Of a stretch of 11,547 nucleotides of DNA, positions 1 through 6,242 are shown piece after piece. Source of the DNA: Gammaproteobacteria bacterium (GTDB taxonomy: Bacteria; Pseudomonadota; Gammaproteobacteria; HTCC5015); NCBI GenBank assembly GCA_020630145.1, contig JAHDBX010000022.1, forward strand, positions 1 to 11,547, read 5' to 3'. A program made the translations under genes and the position numbers. Position 1 is the stretch's first letter, and every line of letters starts with the position of its first letter. The notes below the pieces were generated by a model that worked only from the letters and a program-made list of their open reading frames with translations, was not told where the DNA came from and ran no database searches.

Positions 1-171
1 CTCAATATAACGTGCTGAATTGCCCAGTCTTGAACTGACTGTAATATCGTCCCAGGCAATAAAAATGTGTTTGTCATTCAGTGTAAGTTGTAGGCCAGCG
101 CCCGCATTGTCTTCAAGACTAGCTTCAAGGCTCTGCGAGCTTGTTCCATCGTAAAATCGTCCTATAACCAT
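1..171 (-). CDS. Probable M48-family metallopeptidase, N-terminal fragment (cut by window edge)
   Basis: Reading the minus strand from an ATG at 171 gives 57 open codons that run off the left edge. The peptide begins MVIGRFYDGTSSQSLEASLE and contains a KHIFIAW segment, then a DDITVSSRLG stretch. I recall this kind of short beta-rich N-terminal domain (GxxYDGxxS...) from M48 zinc metallopeptidases encoded next to YjgN/DUF898 membrane proteins. The peptidase part, including any HExxH motif, lies outside the window, so the family call is inference from the N-terminus and the neighbour. An AGGA Shine-Dalgarno lies about 10 bases before the ATG. The gene follows the DUF898 gene by 30 bases on the same strand, so the two are probably co-transcribed. 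It could instead be an unrelated protein with a similar N-terminal domain. Confidence 0.55.
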   Translation of the reverse strand, partial: MVIGRFYDGTSSQSLEASLEDNAGAGLQLTLNDKHIFIAWDDITVSSRLGNSARYIE

Positions 172-201
172 ACTGTATCAATCCTGTATTTAGGCTGTAA
201 T

Positions 202-1239
202 TTAAATGCCTAAATCAATATCTAGTGCATCGCCAAACTGTTCACCTAATTCTTCAGCTAGCACGCTGTCTTGTCCTGTTTCTTGTGCAATAAAGGTATG
301 TAAATCACCATTGCTTAAGAAGGTAGTATGCGCTGCACGATACTTGGCAGAGCGAACTTTAGCCCAAGGAATAAATAAACCCAGCGTTAAAATAATGCCC
401 AGCGTATTTAAAAAGTAGAGCTTTGCTAAGCCGCCAGTTGTCATATTGGCAGTAAAGGCATGCGAACTAATTCCCGCGTGATTATACGTTAGGTTGTAAA
501 TACGACTGTTTATAAAAGAGAATAGAAATAAATAAAAGAGTATTGACCCAATGGACAGTAATGGACTGAGCAGCATAGCTGTTGGACTGTTACCCAATAG
601 CTTATATGCGAAATAACCTAAGGCTACTAAGGCTAATGTGATAGAAAGTATTGCAATATATACCTCATAAAATTTACCAGACTTTTCTAAGCTAAAGTTA
701 AACTGGCTTTTTCCATAGAAATGGTTACTCACAATGTATTTTTTCATGCGGTATTGCACATATGGAAATAGTAAGTTTAAGGTAAATAATGAAAGTATTG
801 GCAATACAACAAATACCATCGCCGATTCTTTAAAGCTTTGCCTGAAATTAAAGTGAATATTACGGTAACGGCTATTTTTAGCGTTAAACGCAAGTGCTTT
901 CATGACAATCCATGGTGTAGCTAAAAACAAGAGCAGAAACAAAGCTATGCCTAATAAAGGCATAAATGAAGCAACAATATTGATTAAAAACAGAGCTGCT
1001 ACAGCAATAGCGCGCCCTTTAAGAATTTGTATCGGTTTAGCCGTATATTCAAAAGAAGCATTATCTAGGAGAGTATTGCCATAGAAGTATTGTTTGTTGC
1101 GCACTTTAGCCCATGCTGAATAAATGCCCAAAGTAATAATGCTGAGTAAAATATTCACAATCCATATTTTAAAATATTCACCTCCGGCGCCGTTAAACGT
1201 GAAGGGTAAGGCTTTTTGCTTAGCTGTTTCTATATTCAT
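202..1239 (-). CDS. DUF898 / YjgN-family polytopic inner-membrane protein
   Basis: The 345-residue product starts at an ATG at 1239. An in-frame TTG at 1290 would add 17 polar residues without a clear ribosome site; the chosen ATG has a purine-rich AAGAAAAG about 8 bases upstream and is followed by the family-like PFTFNGAGGEYFKIW. About seven hydrophobic stretches are visible, at roughly residues 24-43, 77-92, 95-111, 140-160, 190-213, 225-243 and 273-291. A motif of the form TLG(I/L)..(P/A)W.KVR...Y occurs at about residues 36-53 and 284-300. A diverged copy (FPYVQYRMKKYIVSNHFYG) lies at about 158-176. This repeated pattern is typical of DUF898. The molecular function of the family is not established. 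The C-terminal tail (about residues 313-345) is acidic and probably cytoplasmic. The gene precedes a probable M48 peptidase gene by 30 bases, a pairing that suggests a membrane-protein quality or processing role; that is inference. Confidence 0.85.
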   Translation of the reverse strand: MNIETAKQKALPFTFNGAGGEYFKIWIVNILLSIITLGIYSAWAKVRNKQYFYGNTLLDNASFEYTAKPIQILKGRAIAVAALFLINIVASFMPLLGIALFLLLFLATPWIVMKALAFNAKNSRYRNIHFNFRQSFKESAMVFVVLPILSLFTLNLLFPYVQYRMKKYIVSNHFYGKSQFNFSLEKSGKFYEVYIAILSITLALVALGYFAYKLLGNSPTAMLLSPLLSIGSILFYLFLFSFINSRIYNLTYNHAGISSHAFTANMTTGGLAKLYFLNTLGIILTLGLFIPWAKVRSAKYRAAHTTFLSNGDLHTFIAQETGQDSVLAEELGEQFGDALDIDLGI

Positions 1240-1296
1240 AGTGTTATCTTTTCTTGGTTTGTTTTTGACAATAACATCCGTAAGGCTCAAGACTGC

Positions 1297-1314
1297 CTAC
1301 ATTTATCCATGTAG
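1297..1314. repeat. Short inverted repeat in the divergent DUF898/nadA intergenic region
   Basis: CTACAT (1297-1302) is repeated as ATGTAG (1309-1314) around a 6-base spacer. It lies about 58 bases upstream of the minus-strand ATG of the DUF898 gene and about 50 bases upstream of the nadA -10 box. The symmetry would suit a dimeric regulator. However, a 6-base arm is short enough to occur by chance, and no known NAD-regulator operator was recognised here. Confidence 0.25.
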
Positions 1315-1364
1315 TCAATGTTTTGTAGGGCAAATCTTCTGCGGTTAATACAGATCGAATCGTT

Positions 1365-1370
1365 TATAAT
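1365..1370 (+). promoter_or_regulatory. Putative -10 box of the nadA promoter
   Basis: A perfect TATAAT sits 33 bases upstream of the nadA ATG, which would give a leader of roughly 27 bases. The -35 region at the expected distance (about 1341-1348, GCGGTTAA) matches TTGACA poorly. The promoter would therefore need an activator or rely on its strong -10. The call is based on sequence match and position only. Confidence 0.5.
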
Positions 1371-1403
1371 AGTCAGCCTTTTTTATATAAACACTATCAG
1401 TAT

Positions 1404-2471
1404 ATGTCATCTAGTAATGTAGCCGTACCTCAGCAAATGGACAAAACACGTGCTCTTGTGCAAGCACACTTAGCCAAGGTTGAACCTTCATCTTTATCAC
1501 CTGTAGAAATTGCAGACTATAAAGCACAAATTCGTGCTTTGTTGATTAAAGAAGATGCGGTTCTTGTGGCCCATTATTACACTAACCCTTTAATTCAGTC
1601 CTTGGCTGAAGAAACCGGTGGTTTTGTCTCTGACTCGCTAGAAATGGCACGTTTTGGTAAAGAACACCCGGCCAAGACCTTGATCGTGGCTGGTGTGAAG
1701 TTTATGGGTGAAACAGCAAAAATTCTTACCCCAGAGAAACGCGTATTAATGCCCACACTAGAAGCGACCTGTTCTTTAGACATAGGTTGCCCTATAGATG
1801 AGTTCTCAGCCTTCTGCGATCAACATCCGGATCGTGAAGTGGTGGTTTATGCTAATACCTCTGCTGCTGTGAAAGCGCGTGCCGATTGGGTCGTAACATC
1901 CAGTATTGCTTTAGATGTTGTCGATCATATTGATAGTGAAGGCAAGGCGATGATTTGGGCGCCGGATAAGCACTTAGGCAACTACGTGCAGCAAAAAACC
2001 GGTGCTGATATTCTTCTATGGGATGGCGCGTGTATAGTGCATGAAGAGTTTAAGGCTAAAGGCATATTGGATTTAAAAGCCGTTTACCCCGAAGCGGTTG
2101 TATTGGCTCACCCAGAGTCACCAGCGTCAGTACTGGAGTTGGCTGATGAAATTGGTTCGACTTCACAGCTAATCAATGCCTCACAAAACCGTAAAGAAGA
2201 TACTTTTATCGTGGCGACAGACCAAGGTATTTTCTACAAAATGCAACAACTCAGCCCAGCTAAAAAATTCTATATTGCCCCAACAGCAGGTTCGGGCGCA
2301 ACGTGTCGAAGTTGTGCAAATTGCCCGTGGATGGCCATGAATGACCTAGAAAAAATCGTTAAAGCATTAACGGTTGGTGGTGATGAAGTGCATGTTGATC
2401 CTGTTTTGGGTAAACAAGCGATGAAACCTTTGCAACGTATGCTGGATTTTAGGAAGCTGGTCACAGATTAA
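1404..2471 (+). CDS. nadA: Quinolinate synthase NadA
   Basis: NadA is a cytoplasmic [4Fe-4S] enzyme. It condenses iminosuccinate (made by NadB) with dihydroxyacetone phosphate to give quinolinate, the precursor of NAD. The 355-residue product is close to the usual gammaproteobacterial length of about 350. It carries [18 protein letters not shown] near residue 56, the segment [15 protein letters not shown] (120-134), [10 protein letters not shown] (207-216), HPESP (236-240), GSTSQL (251-256) and [10 protein letters not shown] (300-309). By spacing with E. coli C113/C200/C297, the cluster ligands should be C123, C210 and C307; C301 and C304 complete the CxxCxxC motif. The first ATG is used although its Shine-Dalgarno is poor; the next Met (residue 12) has none either. 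It is monocistronic as far as seen: its upstream neighbour is divergent and 152 bases separate it from the next gene. No obvious terminator follows. Confidence 0.97.
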   Translation: MSSSNVAVPQQMDKTRALVQAHLAKVEPSSLSPVEIADYKAQIRALLIKEDAVLVAHYYTNPLIQSLAEETGGFVSDSLEMARFGKEHPAKTLIVAGVKFMGETAKILTPEKRVLMPTLEATCSLDIGCPIDEFSAFCDQHPDREVVVYANTSAAVKARADWVVTSSIALDVVDHIDSEGKAMIWAPDKHLGNYVQQKTGADILLWDGACIVHEEFKAKGILDLKAVYPEAVVLAHPESPASVLELADEIGSTSQLINASQNRKEDTFIVATDQGIFYKMQQLSPAKKFYIAPTAGSGATCRSCANCPWMAMNDLEKIVKALTVGGDEVHVDPVLGKQAMKPLQRMLDFRKLVTD

Positions 2472-2536
2472 ACAGTTTGTCATACTGATTATTTGCACCG
2501 CATCACTATGTTGCTTTATTCTTAAACAAAATTAGA

Positions 2537-2583
2537 GCCTTGCCAAATAAAGCTTGATAAAACAACATAAAATCAGGCAAGGC
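2537..2583. repeat. Inverted repeat between nadA and the OmpA-domain gene
   Basis: GCCTTGCC (2537-2544) and GGCAAGGC (2576-2583) are exact 8-base complements separated by 31 AT-rich bases. There is no following run of T, so it is not a standard intrinsic terminator. It ends about 40 bases before the start codon of the OmpA-domain gene. It could form a long-loop hairpin in the leader of that gene or act as a spaced operator. Chance is also possible. Confidence 0.35.
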
Positions 2584-2623
2584 CACATAATAACGATAAA
2601 ACTTTCCTTCGACCGGGAGAAAA

Positions 2624-4051
2624 ATGATGACAACACGTCTTTTGCAGCTATGCAGCTGCATTGTATTTATGGCTATTGCCCATGTCAGTGTGGCAGATAA
2701 GGCAAGTGACCAATTACGCACCAATTTATTTGACGAAATTGATAATCTATATGCCCTGACTCAAAAAGAACAAGCCAAATCGCTGTCGCCCAATACCTAT
2801 GCTGCGGGATACAAAAACTATTTGGCCGCTCAAAATGATTATAAAAAGGGTAAAAAGCTCTCAAGCATAAAAAAACGCATTGCGAAGGCCAGGGGGCAAT
2901 TTGAAAAAGCCCTGGAAACGAGTAGCTACGCAAAAATTACTTTTGCCGATACGCTTAAGGCAAGAGAGGATGCATTTAAAGCCAGTAGCGCAACCTATAC
3001 TGCTAAAGAGTGGCAAAAAGCAGAGGGTATTTTTCGTAAAGCCACAAATAGTTTAGAGAAAGGTAGCTTAAAAAATGCGCAACGCTACGGAAAAGATGCA
3101 GAAAAAATCTACCGCAGTGCTGAGCTAGGCGCCATTAAAAATAACTCACTTAATGAAACGCGTGAGTTGCTTAAAAAGGCCGATAGTTTAAAAGTAAAAA
3201 AATATGCGCCATTAACACTCGCAAAAGCCAAGTCTTTACTCACACAAGCTGAACAAGCTTTAAATGAAAACCGTTATGATATTGATGAGCCGCGTAACTT
3301 GGTGCGCCAAGCACAGTATGAAGCTAATCATGGTATTTACCTGACAGGTATTATTAAAAAAGTACGCGCAGGTAAATTATCATATGAGCAAGTCATTCTC
3401 GACTATGAAAGACCTTTGTTAGCCATTGCTGGATCGGCAGATATTGTGGCAAATCTAGATAGTGGACATAAAGAAACAACAGCAGAGATTATTGAATATA
3501 TAGAAAACTTGCAAAACACCTCTTCGCAATTAACGCAGGATGTAGCGGATATGGAAGCGAGTATGGCCAGCATGCAAAAAGAGCTGGGTAGCTTATCCAG
3601 CGAGCGCGTAGGCCTAAAGCAGATAGAACAACAACGCAAGCAGGCTGAGCGTATTGAAAGAATGTTTGGTCGTGATGAAGCGCAAGTTCTACGTAAAGGC
3701 AACAGTATTATTTTACGTTTAATAGGCCTTAATTTTGCCGTGAATAAGTCTGATTTAACAGGGAAAAACTTACCGTTATTGCGCAAAGTTGAAAAAGCGA
3801 TAAACGTCTTTGATGCGGCCAGCCTTAATGTTGAAGGCCACACCGATTCTTTTGGTTCTGATCAGTCGAATTTAAAGCTATCGCAAGCACGCGCGCTATC
3901 TGTGCAGGACTTTATGCTAACTCGTATGGACCTAAAAAAAGTACAAATAAAGGCAGCTGGCTTTGGTGAGACGCGCCCACTAGCAAATAATGAGACTGTT
4001 GAAGGGCGCCAGAAGAATCGCCGTATCGACATCGTTATTGTGCCTCTCTAA
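2624..4051 (+). CDS. Exported helical-repeat protein with C-terminal OmpA-like peptidoglycan-binding domain
   Basis: The 475-residue product has a cleavable signal peptide with a likely cut after VSVA (residue 24). The two early cysteines (10 and 12) do not sit in a lipobox. Residues about 40-240 are alanine- and lysine-rich amphipathic helices in repeating blocks (for example around 98-120, 125-168 and 178-213), resembling DUF4398-type or TPR-like periplasmic helices. Residues about 296-348 look like a coiled coil. Residues about 355-475 form an OmpA-like domain with GHTDSFGS (405-412), the NLKLSQARA segment (416-424) and NRRIDIVI (466-473). D408 and R423 are the expected contacts to diaminopimelate in peptidoglycan. 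The inferred role is a periplasmic protein bound to the cell wall. GGGAG at 2615-2619 lies 4 bases before the first ATG and 7 before the adjacent second ATG at 2627, so the true start could be 2627. A terminator follows, so it is probably transcribed alone. Confidence 0.88.
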   Translation: MMTTRLLQLCSCIVFMAIAHVSVADKASDQLRTNLFDEIDNLYALTQKEQAKSLSPNTYAAGYKNYLAAQNDYKKGKKLSSIKKRIAKARGQFEKALETSSYAKITFADTLKAREDAFKASSATYTAKEWQKAEGIFRKATNSLEKGSLKNAQRYGKDAEKIYRSAELGAIKNNSLNETRELLKKADSLKVKKYAPLTLAKAKSLLTQAEQALNENRYDIDEPRNLVRQAQYEANHGIYLTGIIKKVRAGKLSYEQVILDYERPLLAIAGSADIVANLDSGHKETTAEIIEYIENLQNTSSQLTQDVADMEASMASMQKELGSLSSERVGLKQIEQQRKQAERIERMFGRDEAQVLRKGNSIILRLIGLNFAVNKSDLTGKNLPLLRKVEKAINVFDAASLNVEGHTDSFGSDQSNLKLSQARALSVQDFMLTRMDLKKVQIKAAGFGETRPLANNETVEGRQKNRRIDIVIVPL

Positions 4052-4074
4052 ATACCTAATAAGTCTCAATCTAA

Positions 4075-4111
4075 GGCGAGCCTGAGTATTCAGGTTCGCC
4101 ACTGCCTTTTT
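4075..4111 (+). terminator. Probable rho-independent terminator after the OmpA-domain gene
   Basis: GGCGAGCCTGA (4075-4085) pairs with TCAGGTTCGCC (4090-4100) over 11 positions, including one G-U pair, around a GTAT loop. A TTTTT run lies at 4107-4111, six bases after the stem, slightly farther than ideal. It starts 23 bases after the stop codon. A second, weaker hairpin, ACTGCCTT (4101-4108) with AAGGTAGT (4112-4119), overlaps the T run. Confidence 0.7.
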
Positions 4112-4241
4112 AAGGTAGTCAAATGTACTTCAATTCACTTATTTCAGCCAATAAAACAATCTAGTTTCCCTTAAAAAGACCCTATTAAACAAAATTCCAG
4201 CTGAAACATAATAAAAAATCTATATTTTTCATAGTTTTAGC

Positions 4242-4269
4242 TTGTTTTTATCATGTTTTTGTTTAAGAT
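4242..4269 (+). promoter_or_regulatory. Weak candidate promoter for the beta-barrel/lipoprotein genes
   Basis: The region after the terminator (about 4120-4300) is strongly AT-rich with several T runs, as in UP-element-like promoter DNA. TTGTTT (4242-4247) and TAAGAT (4264-4269), 16 bases apart, are the best-placed pair and would leave a leader of about 28 bases. An alternative -10, TATACA at 4284-4289 preceded by TGA, would leave too short a leader. A promoter is expected here because a terminator precedes it, but the exact boxes are uncertain. Confidence 0.25.
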
Positions 4270-4304
4270 TAAGGTTTAAGTGATATACAACCATAGGCTT
4301 AATA

Positions 4305-4817
4305 ATGAAATTAGCTAAAAAGTGCCCTCTATTTATTATGTTGTTACTCAGTGCCATGCTTTGGAGCAATAGCTCGCATGCAAATAACTTCTATTGGGAG
4401 CTTAATGTGGGTAGTGGTACCTTTAAACCTGAAGTCGGTACCAGCGAAGATATAACCGTGATATCGGGCAGTTTTGGTGGTTTTATAACGCAGCTTTTTT
4501 CATATGAAATTCAGCTGGCTACCGGTTGGGAAGACCAAGGTGGCTTTGGTAATTCGTCTCAGGTTACACATGGTGCGGGTATGGTTGGTTTAAACATTGG
4601 TTCGCGTGACGCGCATGTTTTTCTGATGGGCGGTATTGGTCTTTTTGCAATTGATACTACAATTAATAATGTAGATGGTGACGGTTTAGCCATAGGCTTT
4701 GGCGTCAACTTGTATGCTAATGATCAGTCAGGTCTGACATTTGAAGTGCTAAATATCAATGATACAGATAATGGCGAGTACGGTATCTTATCCTTAGGAT
4801 ATAAGAAAAAGTTCTAG
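4305..4817 (+). CDS. Small outer-membrane beta-barrel protein (hypothetical)
   Basis: The 170-residue product has a clear signal peptide: basic start MKLAKKC, hydrophobic core at 9-20, and a likely cut after SSHA at residue 26. The mature protein is about 144 residues of alternating hydrophobic and polar residues rich in Gly, Asn and Asp. It ends in SLGYKKKF, and a terminal Phe is the usual signal for Bam-dependent outer-membrane insertion. The size fits an eight-stranded barrel of the OmpA/OmpW/PagP size class. Strand-like segments are visible near residues 28-36, 52-58, 64-73, 90-98, 103-112, 128-136, 142-150 and 159-168. No catalytic signature was seen, so neither ligand nor function can be named. 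A TAGG at 4294-4297 is the only Shine-Dalgarno-like sequence. The lipoprotein gene follows after 25 bases, so the two are probably co-expressed. Confidence 0.75.
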   Translation: MKLAKKCPLFIMLLLSAMLWSNSSHANNFYWELNVGSGTFKPEVGTSEDITVISGSFGGFITQLFSYEIQLATGWEDQGGFGNSSQVTHGAGMVGLNIGSRDAHVFLMGGIGLFAIDTTINNVDGDGLAIGFGVNLYANDQSGLTFEVLNINDTDNGEYGILSLGYKKKF

Positions 4818-4842
4818 TGCGAGCGCACGAGGTTATAGTTAT

Positions 4843-5535
4843 ATGAAATTAATACAAAAAATACTTCTTGTTAGCGTAGTTGCTTTGGTGATGTTACTGC
4901 AGAGTTGCGTCTCTAATGGTGATGGCACAACGACAACGACAACGGCGAGTACCACTATGACGGTTACTGGCACAGGCGACGGCTTGGCTATTTCTGAAGC
5001 AAGTGACATTATTGTTGATGACGATAATATTAATTTAGACGGCGCTTTTTCAGTAAGAGTTGTGCAGAATGGAGCCCCATTATCGGGTGCGACAGTGTCT
5101 TTAACGATTACACCTGAGTTTTTTCGTAAAGGCTTTTACGTAGCGGGCACAGATTCTTACGCAAGAACAACAACCGTAACCTGTACTGCAGAAACACCAG
5201 GAAGCGACACCAATGGTAATGGTAATATTGATCCAGCAGGTTCAGCTGCTATTACATCGCATCCAAGCTTAACGCCAACAATATCAGGCTCAAATACCGT
5301 AGTAACAAATAGTGATGGTGAGGCGTACTTCTCTTTACGTTATAGTCGAGCTGTTGCTAACTGGGCAGGTTTTACTATTACTGCTACAACGACAGTAAAT
5401 GGAGTCAGTATAGTAACGCCTAGAACAGGTTATGTGCCATCGCAGTTAGCTGCCGAAATAAACGATGTTACAACAGGCTTTGCTGGGCAAGTCAGTCCAT
5501 TTGGTTCATCGGCTAGTTGTAGCGACGTATTGTAA
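4843..5535 (+). CDS. Surface or periplasmic lipoprotein with bacterial Ig-like domain (hypothetical)
   Basis: The 230-residue product has a type II signal peptide with lipobox LQSC, giving lipidated Cys22. Val at +2 predicts outer-membrane sorting. A threonine-rich linker (residues 29-43) follows. Residues about 65-195 look like an invasin/Big-type Ig fold: a GAPLSGATVSLTIT segment (77-90), then a DTNGNGNID loop (122-130) resembling calcium-binding DxNGxGxxD loops. After these comes NSDGEAYFSLRYSRAVANW (156-174), where the DG.A.F..RY....A.W pattern is one I recall from Ig-like domains of exported gammaproteobacterial proteins. C114 and C226 could form a disulfide. GAGG at 4829-4832, 10 bases before the ATG, supports the start. 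It lies between the barrel gene (25 bases upstream) and the GST-like gene (TTG 4 bases downstream). Function unknown; adhesion or an accessory to the barrel is inference. Confidence 0.75.
   Translation: MKLIQKILLVSVVALVMLLQSCVSNGDGTTTTTTASTTMTVTGTGDGLAISEASDIIVDDDNINLDGAFSVRVVQNGAPLSGATVSLTITPEFFRKGFYVAGTDSYARTTTVTCTAETPGSDTNGNGNIDPAGSAAITSHPSLTPTISGSNTVVTNSDGEAYFSLRYSRAVANWAGFTITATTTVNGVSIVTPRTGYVPSQLAAEINDVTTGFAGQVSPFGSSASCSDVL
4927..4944 (+). repeat. Three tandem ACAACG hexanucleotides inside the lipoprotein gene
   Basis: Three perfect copies of ACAACG encode Thr29-Thr34 directly after the lipidation site. The unit is six bases, so gain or loss of copies would lengthen or shorten the threonine linker without breaking the frame. 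At three copies it may be too short to be hypervariable. Confidence 0.8.
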
Positions 5536-5539
5536 GTTT

Positions 5540-6178
5540 TTGTCAGTAGTACTGTACTCCTTTCGGCGTTGCCCTTATGCAATGCGTGCAAGGTTAGCCC
5601 TTCGACTTTCGCAGCAAACGGTTGTGCTGCGTGAAATTCTCTTGAAAGATAAGCCTGCTGAGATGCTAAGTATCTCAGCAAAAGGCACTGTGCCTGTATT
5701 ACAGCTAGGTTCCGGTTTGGTTATTGATGAAAGTATCGATATTGCTTATTGGGCTTTGCAGCAGAATGACCCAGAAGGCTATTTAGCCCTTGATAATGAG
5801 CAACGCAAACAAACGCAGTGTTTAGTTGCAAGCTGTGATGGTGATTTTAAGCATTGGCTAGACCGCTATAAATATGCTGACCGTTATCCTGAGCATCCTG
5901 CTGAATATTATCGCCAGCAGGCAGAAACATTTCTGTTTGAACTGGAAAAAAGGCTCCAAAAGCATAAATTTCTACTATCTAATCGAGCTGCTTTGGCAGA
6001 TATTGCTATCTTTCCGTTTATACGCCAGTTTGCATTGGTAGATAAAGCCTGGTTTGATCAAATTCCTCATGAAAAATTACGTGCTTGGTTAGCTTATTAC
6101 CTGGAAAGCGAGCTATTTAATAGCATTATGGTTAAGGTCGCTACTTGGTCAGCTGAGCAAAAGCCCATATACCTATAA
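5540..6178 (+). CDS. Glutathione S-transferase-fold protein (Cys-type, omega/SspA-like)
   Basis: From a TTG at 5540 the product is 212 residues, a normal length for a two-domain GST. The N-terminal thioredoxin-like domain begins SVVLYSFRRCPYAMRARLAL. CPYA (residues 11-14) indicates a cysteine-type active site, which favours thiol transfer or glutathione-dependent reduction over classical conjugation. KGTVPVL with the cis-proline at P52 and the IDES glutathione-contact segment (about 62-65) follow. The helical C-terminal domain carries the LADIAIFPF N-capping segment at about 152-160. An upstream in-frame ATG (5465) would add 25 unrelated residues and overlap the lipoprotein gene by 71 bases, so it is unlikely. 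TTG 5540 lies 4 bases after the lipoprotein stop, matches the family N-terminus and suggests translational coupling, although no good Shine-Dalgarno is seen. The physiological substrate is unknown. Confidence 0.85.
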   Translation: MSVVLYSFRRCPYAMRARLALRLSQQTVVLREILLKDKPAEMLSISAKGTVPVLQLGSGLVIDESIDIAYWALQQNDPEGYLALDNEQRKQTQCLVASCDGDFKHWLDRYKYADRYPEHPAEYYRQQAETFLFELEKRLQKHKFLLSNRAALADIAIFPFIRQFALVDKAWFDQIPHEKLRAWLAYYLESELFNSIMVKVATWSAEQKPIYL

Positions 6179-6194
6179 AAGCCTGAATTGAATC

Positions 6195-6203
6195 TGGTAA
6201 AAT
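6195..6203 (+). promoter_or_regulatory. Putative extended -10 promoter of yebC-ruvCAB
   Basis: TGGTAAAAT (6195-6203) matches the extended -10 form TGnTATAAT with one change in the hexamer and lies 40 bases before the yebC ATG. No good -35 is seen at the expected distance, inside the end of the GST-like gene, which is acceptable for an extended -10. No SOS box (CTG-N10-CAG) was found in 6179-6242. Confidence 0.45.
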
Positions 6204-6242
6204 ACGGCTTTTTAAAGTCAGTTCTAATAAAGGTAGTGAATA

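Noticed and set aside
1240..1290. TTG start at 1290 for the DUF898 protein
   Set aside because: The 17 added residues are polar and unlike the family start; ATG 1239 has a purine-rich ribosome site and a family-like N-terminus.
2624..2700. Lipoprotein signal in the OmpA-domain protein (Cys10 or Cys12)
   Set aside because: Both cysteines sit before the hydrophobic core and lack lipobox context; a signal peptidase I site after residue 24 fits better.
3403..3843. 146-codon open frame on the minus strand inside the OmpA-domain gene
   Set aside because: It is fully antisense to a well-supported coding region, its product is Ser/Cys/Leu/Arg-rich without a recognisable domain, and it has no convincing ribosome site. 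I take it as a shadow frame.
5465..5539. N-terminal extension of the GST-like protein from ATG 5465
   Set aside because: It lies inside the lipoprotein gene in another frame, and the added residues do not resemble a GST N-terminus.
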